A stretch of DNA of 64,000 nucleotides, taken from assembly GCA_009377495.1 (NCBI GenBank), contig WHTZ01000006.1, positions 77,211 through 141,210 of the forward strand, in the 5' to 3' direction. The first letter of the stretch is position 1. Each line of letters opens with the position of its first letter. Of this stretch, positions 57,591 to 64,000 are shown in pieces. Source of the DNA: Luteitalea sp. (GTDB lineage: Bacteria; Acidobacteriota; Vicinamibacteria; Vicinamibacterales; Vicinamibacteraceae). A program made the position numbers and the translations under genes. The notes under the pieces are model-generated. The model was not told where the DNA came from. It searched no databases and worked only from the letters and a program-made list of their open reading frames with translations.

Positions 57591-58238
57591 TCAATACTGC
57601 GTGAGCACGGGCGACAGCACGGGCCTGAAGTCTGGCAGCACGTCCGATTGCAGTGGGTCGGTCCACGGAATCGAGACCGTAGTCTCGACGGCGCCCCCTT
57701 CAAACTTCACGACATCTGTGCGCTGCTCCCTCTGGCGAACGACCCAACATTCGCGCACATCGTACTCCGCGAACCAACGCAGCCGTTCCATGACTTCACT
57801 AGGCCGCTGACTGGGTGACAGCACCTCAATGACGAGGTCTGGCGGCACGCATATCCGATCCGTCACGCTTGGCATGCGCTGCGTCGAGATGAAGAACATG
57901 TCGGGCTGCACCACGAGCCGGCGCCTGTGGTCGAGCGTCACGCTCAGCGGAGCAAACCAGACATTGCCCAGTCGTCGCTCGCGCACAAACGGCGCGAGCA
58001 GCAAGTACAGATCGCCGAGAATCGATTGGTGGTGGAGCGACGGCGCGTTTTCCGCTACACGGAGTTGCCCAAACACCAACTCGGCGCCGTAGAGCGGCCT
58101 CGGGATGTCATAGAACTCATCGGTTGCCATGTACTCTGGTACAGACACACGCTTCCCGTTCCGGTCCACGTACTCCACACGTCCCGTTCCGGCGCCTTCC
58201 GGATAGGGGTTCTCTCGAGTCATCACGCGCGCTCCCAT
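57591..58238 (-). CDS. Uma2 family protein (DUF820, predicted restriction-endonuclease fold)
   Basis: 215 residues from the ATG at 58238, preceded by GAGAGGAGG. The PD-(D/E)xK-like core is VVQPDMFFIS (Asp), then DLVIEVLSPSQRPSEVMERLRWFAEYDVRECWVV with the E-V-L-SPS motif and the Y-x-x-x-x-V-x-E-x-W-V-V block. Uma2 proteins are common in cyanobacteria, Deinococcus and Acidobacteriota; their biological role is not established. The upstream extension to 58466 includes low-complexity Arg runs and is not part of the gene. Confidence 0.9.
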   Translation of the reverse strand: MGARVMTRENPYPEGAGTGRVEYVDRNGKRVSVPEYMATDEFYDIPRPLYGAELVFGQLRVAENAPSLHHQSILGDLYLLLAPFVRERRLGNVWFAPLSVTLDHRRRLVVQPDMFFISTQRMPSVTDRICVPPDLVIEVLSPSQRPSEVMERLRWFAEYDVRECWVVRQREQRTDVVKFEGGAVETTVSIPWTDPLQSDVLPDFRPVLSPVLTQY

Positions 58239-58408
58239 CGATGCCTCCTCTCGGGCATCCCTGCCCACGATCCATCTCCCCCGACGACGACGATGCCATC
58301 GTCGGCGACGACGACGCAAGGGAAAAATAATGAGGGCGAACGCCTGCCAGAGTGAGCGCCTCGAAGGGCGCATGTTAAGATCGATTGTTAGCGCGCAAGC
58401 GATGTCGG

Positions 58409-59827
58409 ATGGGTAAAACACTTCTGCAGAAAGTCTGGGACGCGCACACGGTCCGCGTGCTGCCAACGGGGCAGACGCAACTGTTCATTGGGCTGCACCT
58501 TGTCCACGAGGTGACCAGTCCGCAAGCCTTCGCAGAGCTGCGCGCTCGCGGCTGGAAGGTACGATTTCCCGAACGCACGTTTGCCACGGTGGACCACATC
58601 GTGCCGACGCGCGATCTCGAGCGACCGTTCGCCGACCAGATGGCCGAGGCCATGCTCTCGGCGCTCGAGGCCAACTGCCGTGAGTTTGGCGTGCCGCTCT
58701 ACGGTCTTGGCGACTCCCACCAGGGCATCGTGCATGTGATTGGGCCGGAGCTCGGTCTCACGCAGCCTGGGATGACCATCGCGTGCGGCGACTCGCACAC
58801 GTCGACGCATGGCGCGGTTGGGTCGGTCGCATTTGGCATCGGCACGTCACAGGTCCGCGACCTGCTGGCGTCACAGTGTCTGGCCCTCGAGCCGTTGAAG
58901 GTGCGACGGATCAACGTGGAGGGCACTCTTCGGCGCGGCGTTTACGCGAAGGATGTCATTCTCGAGATCATTCGCCAGCTCGGCGTGAAGGGGGGCGTAG
59001 GGTACGCCTACGAGTACGCGGGCTCGACGGTCGCGCGCATGTCGATGGACGAGCGGATGACCATCTGCAACATGTCGATCGAGGGTGGCGCGCGCGTGGG
59101 TTACGTCAACCCGGACGAGACGACGTTTGCGTTCATCGAGGGACGGCCGTTCGCGCCAGCGGGCGACGCGTTCGACCGCGCCTGCCAATGGTGGCGGTCG
59201 ATAGCGTCCGACCCTGACGCCGCGTTCGACGATGAGGTGGAGATTGATGCGAGCCGACTCGCGCCGGTGATCACGTGGGGGCTCAACCCCGGGCAGTCGA
59301 TTCACGTCGACGAGCGCATTCCTGGACCAGACGCATACCAGTCCAACGAGCGTCCGATGGTGAGCGAAGCGCTGTCCTTCATGGGCTTCACGGGGGGCCA
59401 GGCCATTACGGGCACGAAGATCGATGTCGCATTTCTCGGCTCCTGCACGAACTCGCGCCTCTCTGATCTCCGCGAAGCTGCGCGTCTCGTTGCGGGACAG
59501 AAGGTGGCGCCACATGTCAAGGCGCTGGTCGTGCCCGGCTCGCAGGGCGTGCGGACGGCCGCCGAGCAGGAGGGTCTGCACGACGTCTTTCGGCAGGCAG
59601 GCTTCGAATGGCGCGGCGCCGGTTGTTCGCTGTGCCTCGGCATGAACCCGGACAAGCTCACGGGCCGAGAGATCTGCGCCTCCTCATCGAACCGCAATTT
59701 CAAAGGACGAATGGGGAGCCCGACTGGCCGCACGCTTCTCATGAGCCCGGCGATGGTGGCTGCCGCCGCGATTGCCGGTGAAGTGGTGGACGTCCGCAGA
59801 GTACTCGACGCCGCGCTGACCGCATGA
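58409..59827 (+). CDS. leuC: 3-isopropylmalate dehydratase large subunit
   Basis: 472 residues from the ATG at 58409 ([15 protein letters not shown]). An aconitase-family enzyme of leucine synthesis. The 4Fe-4S cysteines are in [11 protein letters not shown] and [39 protein letters not shown] and [23 protein letters not shown] are the classical LeuC blocks. The small subunit follows 178 bp downstream, after a dispersed repeat. Confidence 0.96.
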   Translation: MGKTLLQKVWDAHTVRVLPTGQTQLFIGLHLVHEVTSPQAFAELRARGWKVRFPERTFATVDHIVPTRDLERPFADQMAEAMLSALEANCREFGVPLYGLGDSHQGIVHVIGPELGLTQPGMTIACGDSHTSTHGAVGSVAFGIGTSQVRDLLASQCLALEPLKVRRINVEGTLRRGVYAKDVILEIIRQLGVKGGVGYAYEYAGSTVARMSMDERMTICNMSIEGGARVGYVNPDETTFAFIEGRPFAPAGDAFDRACQWWRSIASDPDAAFDDEVEIDASRLAPVITWGLNPGQSIHVDERIPGPDAYQSNERPMVSEALSFMGFTGGQAITGTKIDVAFLGSCTNSRLSDLREAARLVAGQKVAPHVKALVVPGSQGVRTAAEQEGLHDVFRQAGFEWRGAGCSLCLGMNPDKLTGREICASSSNRNFKGRMGSPTGRTLLMSPAMVAAAAIAGEVVDVRRVLDAALTA

Positions 59828-59881
59828 CTGATTGGCGCCCCTAAAGGGGCGCCGTACTAACGAAGGTGCTGCGTACCTGCG

Positions 59882-59975
59882 GTAGGGCGCGGCTTCCGCC
59901 TTCGCATAAAGCTTCGGCGGACAAGTCCGCCATAGCCTTGGCGAAGGTGGACCGCCGTAGCCTTGGCGGAGGCGG
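59882..59975. repeat. dispersed GGCGGACAAGTCCGCC repeat between leuC and leuD
   Basis: TTCGGCGGACAAGTCCGCC and GCGAAGGTGGACCGCC as at 40930-41100. Just before it, GGCGCCCCTAAAGGGGCGCC (59834-59853) is a palindrome of the GGCCGCCCTA type. Confidence 0.8.
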
Positions 59976-60005
59976 TTAGCCATGCCGGTGAACCGAGACA
60001 GCGCA

Positions 60006-60614
60006 ATGACTTCAGAGTCTCCTCGCATTCAGCGCCTGAGTGGCACGATGCTGCCGCTGCCAGGCAACGACATCGACACCGACCGCATCATTCCCGCGCG
60101 GTTCTTGCGCGCCATCACCTTCGAGGGTCTCGAGCGGCACGTGTTCGAGGATGACCGCGCGTCGGCCCATACGGGGCAACCCCACCCGTTCGACAACCCG
60201 GCGTATAGCGGCGCGTCCATCCTCGTCGTGAACCGCAACTTCGGCTGCGGCTCCTCGCGCGAGCACGCCCCGCAGGCGCTGCGTGGCTGGGGCATTCGCG
60301 CGGTGGTCGGGGAGTCGTTCTCGGAGATCTTCTTTGGGAACTCGGTGGCGCTCGGCATCCCGTGCGTGACAGTTTCAGCAGAGGATGCTTCAGGGCTGAT
60401 GGATCTCGCCGAAAGCTCACCGTCAACGTCTGTCGACGTCGATCTCGAGGGTCTCGCACTGACGGCTGGTGATCGCGTGATCACGCTCACCATGTCGCGC
60501 GCCGCGCAGGGCGCACTGCTGTCTGGCGCTTGGGATGCGACCAGCCTCCTGCGCGATGACGTCGAGCAAGTGAAGGCGACCGCCGCGCGCCTCCCATACG
60601 TCAGCGGTTTCTGA
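60006..60614 (+). CDS. leuD: 3-isopropylmalate dehydratase small subunit
   Basis: 202 residues from the ATG at 60006; an in-frame ATG at 59982, preceded by GGAGG within the repeat, would add eight residues. The swivel-domain motifs are LPLPGNDIDTDRIIPARFLR, VVNRNFGCGSSREHAPQALRGWGIRAVV and ESFSEIFFGNSVALGIPCV. It pairs with LeuC. Confidence 0.95.
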   Translation: MTSESPRIQRLSGTMLPLPGNDIDTDRIIPARFLRAITFEGLERHVFEDDRASAHTGQPHPFDNPAYSGASILVVNRNFGCGSSREHAPQALRGWGIRAVVGESFSEIFFGNSVALGIPCVTVSAEDASGLMDLAESSPSTSVDVDLEGLALTAGDRVITLTMSRAAQGALLSGAWDATSLLRDDVEQVKATAARLPYVSGF

Positions 60615-60637
60615 TCGGGACCACCGCCTTTCCTCAT

Positions 60638-60757
60638 TCACGCTCCGGCGGCGAGCAGCAGGCGGCGGATGCGGTCGTCCCCTTTTCTTCCGCCACCGTG
60701 AGCGCCGTCCAACCGTCCGCGTCCGCCATGCACGTCGGCGCCATGCTCGAGGAGCCA
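60638..60757 (-). pseudogene. ankyrin-repeat remnant with two compensating frame changes
   Basis: Reading leftward, one frame gives LLEHGADVH, the next frame gives ADADGWTALTVAEEKG, and the first frame resumes with DDRIRRLLLAAGA and a stop. Joined, these make a typical ankyrin repeat and C-terminal cap. The rest of such a gene is missing upstream. The gap 60615-60908 holds nothing else recognisable. Confidence 0.65.
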
Positions 60758-60908
60758 CCGCCGGCATAATAGAGGAGTAGGACTAATACCCTGTACTTGT
60801 ACTGCAGAGCTTTGCCGTGATAGCGTCGGGGCTGGTCTGAGTAGCCGCGCCATTTTAGGCCTAAGATAGTGTTTTGGAGCAGCGCTTGGTCAAGAAGGAA
60901 ACCCACAC

Positions 60909-61373
60909 ATGTCGCTCGTCAGCCCGGCTCGGTCCGTCACGCGTATCCTGCTTCTCGTTCTGATCACGGCGGTCACGTCGGTGGCCCAGACCACGAAGCC
61001 CGTTGCCGTCACGGTTTACAAATCCGCCACGTGCGGTTGTTGCGCGAAGTGGAACGATCATCTCAGCGCCAACGGCTTCGAGGTGACGTCGAACGACGTG
61101 GGCAAGGAGGAGCTCCAGTCCATCAAGGACAAGCACGGCGTCCCAGCCGCGACGCACTCTTGCCACACTGCGCTGATTGGTGACTACGTCGTTGAAGGGC
61201 ACGTGCCCGCGGACGTCATTCGCAAGCTGCTGCAGGAGCGACCGAAAGTGTTGGGCATCGCGGTGCCGGGAATGCCGATGGGATCGCCGGGCATGGAGGG
61301 TCCGCGCAAGGACGCCTATCAGGTGCTGACCTTCGACGCGCAGGGAGCGACGGAGGTCTTCGCTTCGCGATAA
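60909..61373 (+). CDS. DUF411 secreted metal-binding protein
   Basis: 154 residues. A signal peptide (RILLLVLITAVTSVAQ) precedes a thioredoxin-like DUF411 domain with the CxCC motif (KSATCGCCAKWNDHL), the conserved HSCHTALIGDYVVEGHVPAD and the C-terminal GMPMGSPGMEGP. Family members are linked to copper or other metal handling. It is monocistronic here, followed by CAGGG repeat element E. Confidence 0.93.
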   Translation: MSLVSPARSVTRILLLVLITAVTSVAQTTKPVAVTVYKSATCGCCAKWNDHLSANGFEVTSNDVGKEELQSIKDKHGVPAATHSCHTALIGDYVVEGHVPADVIRKLLQERPKVLGIAVPGMPMGSPGMEGPRKDAYQVLTFDAQGATEVFASR

Positions 61374-61375
61374 GA

Positions 61376-61566
61376 AGGGGTCAGGTGTCAGGGGTCAGTA
61401 GGGATCAGGTATTGAGGAATCAGGGCTGCCGGATGGGGTGCACTCGACAGGACAAGTATGCTCGAAGGAGCTACGACCAGCCCTGTCCCCTGGGCAACTG
61501 ATCCCTGTGCCCTGAGACCTGACCCCTGACACCTGACCCCTACGTTTGCCCTGACCCCTGTCCCTG
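61376..61566. repeat. CAGGG-rich dispersed element E
   Basis: Arms GGGGTCAGGTGTCAGGGG and CCTGACCCCTGACACCTG; the core has GGGTGCACTCGACAGGAC and GAAGGAGCTACGACC, matching elements A and B. It fills the convergent gap between the DUF411 gene and the secreted-protein gene exactly. Confidence 0.8.
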
Positions 61567-63027
61567 TCACCAGACGCCCGGTCCGATCTCCAGAACCCAA
61601 CGCGCATAGTCGATGGGGTCGAGACCGTTGAATCGCACGCCGAGACGGACACCGCCGAAGCGCGAGCCCAACGTCAACCAACGGGCCCTGCCCGAGGCCT
61701 GCACCCGAAACTTGAAACCCACCTCGCTCACGAACGCGCTCCGTCGCTCCACGTCCGACCCTCGGGAAGGATTGAAGGCATCGAGCTCGACGCCCAGGCT
61801 GACATACGGGTCCATCCACCGTGACGCCGACCGCGTGACCAGCAGCTCGGCGCTGAAGCCATTGGCCAGGCCGAATCGCGGCACGATCCAGCCCTCGCCG
61901 AAGTCGATGCCTCGCAGCGTCACGAAGAAGCCGGCGTTGCCACCGTCGACGCGCGCGCCGATGCCGGCCAGCAGGCCTGTTGGTGAGCCCAGCTCCAGAT
62001 CGTGGGGCGCCACCTCGCGGTGCTGGCGGGTCGCATGCCCGGCGCCGAAGCGGTTCACCTGCATCAAGCGTGCGAGTGAGGTCGCCTCCGAGGCCGAATC
62101 GCAGGCGCGGACGGCTCTCGCCGGGCGCAGCTCGTATTGGCCCAGCGAGGGTTCGCCCGGGTGGAGGGATCGCTGGCCCTGGGCGACGCAGGTCAGAGGG
62201 GCATCCGGTGGGCGAAGCCGGAAGTCAAGCCGCCGCGCCTTCGACAGCTCCGCGCGATATCCGCTGCTCAGGAGTCGTCCGGTTGCCATCACGTCTCGGA
62301 CGCCCCACGCGTCGTTGACGCGTGCGTTGACGTCGTAGCCGGGCGTGTACTGGCCGTCGGCGTTCCGGTCGGGACAGCTCGCGTGCTTTCCCTCCTCCAC
62401 GAGCACGGTGAGGGGGAACTTCATGTCCGGCTCCGCTTGAAGGATGTTCGAGTACCAGTCGAGGCCGTGCGCGAGCCCGGTCACGCGCCTGACACGCACG
62501 TCCGAGCAACCGGTCGGATGCCGATCCAGGGAGACCTCGACGTCGATCGCTTCGAGGTCGTGCTCATGGGGACTGAGCCCTCGATCTTCCGGGTAGTAGA
62601 AGAAGTACCGCACGACGAAGCCGCGTGCCTTCCGGGAGAGTTCCGGATCGTCCTCGACCGGGAGTGTCACCTCGCGGCCGCCCAACAGATGAACGTCAGT
62701 GATTTGGTAGTACACGACGGCGCGATCGCTTGGGCGATCGCACGGATGCGGCGCTGGAATGGTCGTGCCTTCCTCCCTCAAGAGCGGCTCGTCGGGCGAA
62801 AACCACAGAACCGGCGCTAGCATGCGCGCGATTTCTTCGATGCTGGGCGGTGTCACGCCCCGCCACACCATGCCCGGAGGCTGACTCTCGTCGGATTGCG
62901 ACGGGCAGGAACACGTCGCGCCCGCAAGCGGCCGACTGCGGCTCGTCTGAGGCGATTGCGCTCTCACCTGCCCCGGCCATGCGAGGATGACGAGGACCAC
63001 GGTCCATACCCCTAGCGCGATCTTCAT
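61567..63027 (-). CDS. large secreted protein, Vps62-like N-terminal part and possible outer-membrane C-terminus
   Basis: 486 residues from the ATG at 63027. A signal peptide (MKIALGVWTVVLVILAW, cleavage near VRA) is clear. Residues ~60-230 contain APVLWFSPDEPLL, VVYYQITDVHLLGG, YFFYYPEDRGLSPHEHDLEAIDVEV and VEEGKHASCPD, reminiscent of Vps62/DUF946 proteins (water- and His/Asp-rich blocks), but I am not certain of the family. The last ~130 residues alternate polar and hydrophobic (GFFVTLRGIDFGEGWIVPRF; SEVGFKFRVQASGRARW) and end in Trp, suggesting an outer-membrane beta-structure. Function unknown. Confidence 0.75.
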   Translation of the reverse strand: MKIALGVWTVVLVILAWPGQVRAQSPQTSRSRPLAGATCSCPSQSDESQPPGMVWRGVTPPSIEEIARMLAPVLWFSPDEPLLREEGTTIPAPHPCDRPSDRAVVYYQITDVHLLGGREVTLPVEDDPELSRKARGFVVRYFFYYPEDRGLSPHEHDLEAIDVEVSLDRHPTGCSDVRVRRVTGLAHGLDWYSNILQAEPDMKFPLTVLVEEGKHASCPDRNADGQYTPGYDVNARVNDAWGVRDVMATGRLLSSGYRAELSKARRLDFRLRPPDAPLTCVAQGQRSLHPGEPSLGQYELRPARAVRACDSASEATSLARLMQVNRFGAGHATRQHREVAPHDLELGSPTGLLAGIGARVDGGNAGFFVTLRGIDFGEGWIVPRFGLANGFSAELLVTRSASRWMDPYVSLGVELDAFNPSRGSDVERRSAFVSEVGFKFRVQASGRARWLTLGSRFGGVRLGVRFNGLDPIDYARWVLEIGPGVW

Positions 63028-63055
63028 TAGGGCTCCACCGCTCCGCTGTAAACTG

Positions 63056-64000
63056 TTAACACCGTACGGGTAACGCATCCGGAGCGTCCCGAGGGACCAT
63101 CCGGCGAGCGTGCAACGCATCGTACACGCCAAAAATCACGCGCGCCACGTGCGTCCAGTCGAACCGTGCAGCCGTGGCACGTGCGCACGCAATGCGTTGA
63201 GCGCGACGCACGCCTGGCTGGCACGCGGCACCGACCGCTGTCGCAAATGCTTGGCCGGTTGGCTCAGCGAGCCACGCGTTGCCATCGCTGGCATACGAGA
63301 GCAGCCCGCCCGCCGCGGGGGCGACCAGCGGGATGCCGGACGCCATGGCTTCCAGCGGTGCGATGCCGAACGGCTCGTGCGGGTTCGGATGCACGAAGAC
63401 GTCACAGCTCGCGTAGAGCTGCGCCAGTGTGTCGCGCGCCGCGACGTGCCCCCACATCAGCACACGCCCGGGCGCGCGCCGTGCCGCGTCGTCGCGGAAC
63501 GCTGCCGCCATTGGGCCATCGCCCGCCACGACGAGCCGCCACGTGCGTCTGGCGTCGTCAAGCTGCGCCAACATGTCGACGAGCAGCGACAAGTTCTTCT
63601 CCACCGACAGACGGCCGGCATACAGCAGCCAGGTGATATTGTCGGCCGTGGTGCCGCCGATGCGGCGCCTCAGATCCGCGCGCAATGCCTCGCTGCGGCC
63701 GTGCGGGCCGAGACCGTCGAGGCTCACGCCCATCGGGATGACGTGCACGTCTCGCCAGTGCTTGGGCCACATGTTGTCGGCGAGCTCTCGCGCGGTGTAC
63801 TCCGAATTGGCGAGGTGATAGTCGAACTGCCCCGCGTAAATCCGCCCGATGTACCAGCGGGCGAATCGCCGACCAAGGGATGCGGGGCTGATGGCAGCGG
63901 CGACGTTGTCATCCAACCGCTCACAGCTCAGACCGACCAACGTCGGCCGTGGAATCGTCTCGCACCAGCCACGGCGCAGCAACCCCGCCAGATAGCAGAG
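63056..64000 (-). CDS. GT4-family glycosyltransferase (5' end beyond window)
   Basis: The frame is open to the right-hand window edge, so the N-terminus is missing. About 315 residues are present: the end of the acceptor domain (YHLANSEYTARELADNMWP; VIPMGVSLDGLGP) and the GT-B donor domain (LLYAGRLSVEKNLSLLVDML, VVAGDGPMAAAF, VDVFVHPNPHEPFGIAPLEAMASGIPLVAP with the E-x7-E motif). It probably adds a sugar to a lipid or polysaccharide in the envelope; donor and acceptor are unknown. Confidence 0.9.
   Translation of the reverse strand, partial: LCYLAGLLRRGWCETIPRPTLVGLSCERLDDNVAAAISPASLGRRFARWYIGRIYAGQFDYHLANSEYTARELADNMWPKHWRDVHVIPMGVSLDGLGPHGRSEALRADLRRRIGGTTADNITWLLYAGRLSVEKNLSLLVDMLAQLDDARRTWRLVVAGDGPMAAAFRDDAARRAPGRVLMWGHVAARDTLAQLYASCDVFVHPNPHEPFGIAPLEAMASGIPLVAPAAGGLLSYASDGNAWLAEPTGQAFATAVGAACQPGVRRAQRIACARATAARFDWTHVARVIFGVYDALHARRMVPRDAPDALPVRC

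Overview
This 64 kb window is high-GC chromosomal DNA from a Gram-negative-type bacterium. The gene set (outer-membrane chaperone of the SurA/PpiC type, LPS heptose and O-antigen export genes, a psp envelope-stress locus, sigma-54 activators, Uma2, DUF885, DUF3014 and a PadR remnant), together with dispersed REP-like and CAGGG-rich repeats, suggests Acidobacteriota, perhaps Vicinamibacteria. That placement is an inference from gene content; there is no rRNA in the window to test it.

Layout. 0-5.3 kb: a hybrid histidine kinase cut by the window edge, a FliA/WhiG-like sigma factor, a tiny histidine-kinase-like protein, a 155-bp MITE, an NtrC-type regulator and two small coupled genes. 5.3-12.5 kb, leftward: dusB, a periplasmic PPIase, mfd and a DUF3014 membrane protein. 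12.5-18.2 kb, leftward: methyltransferase, rfaE2, sodC, an ABC-2 polysaccharide exporter (Wzt-like ATPase, Wzm-like permease) and a PP2C phosphatase. 18.3-24.6 kb: an ATP synthase operon b'-b-delta-alpha-gamma-beta-epsilon without a and c subunits. 24.8-31.9 kb: selD (with an in-frame UGA), parB, parA, rsmG (with parS in its 3' end), jag/khpB, yidC, yidD, rnpA and rpmH, all leftward. At about 32 kb the strand switches at the replication origin: dnaA, dnaN, gyrB and gyrA read rightward, with DnaA-box clusters on both sides of dnaA.

41-54 kb holds cell-envelope and housekeeping genes: aldo/keto reductase, pcrA-type helicase, glmS, glmU, rsmI, a DUF885 peptidase-like protein, an FmdB zinc ribbon, galU, serS and a tRNA-Ser(UGA). 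54.4-57.4 kb is a psp locus (small membrane protein, pspA, pspB, pspC) divergent from pspF, with a plausible sigma-54 promoter. 57.4-64 kb has a PadR remnant, Uma2, leuC, leuD, an ankyrin remnant, a DUF411 protein, a large secreted or outer-membrane protein and a glycosyltransferase cut by the window edge.

The most interesting signals are these. (1) selD is read through an in-frame UGA at the catalytic position and is followed by a hairpin with bacterial SECIS geometry. (2) Two 155-bp elements have 24-bp terminal inverted repeats and 9-bp target duplications, and their central loops are in opposite orientation. (3) Several genes (dusB, sodC, glmU, the methyltransferase) end inside dispersed repeats that supply their last codons or stop. 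(4) The psp locus carries an extra 45-residue membrane protein that is too short for normal ORF calling. (5) The origin region has a two-part DnaA-box arrangement, and a parS site is embedded in rsmG.
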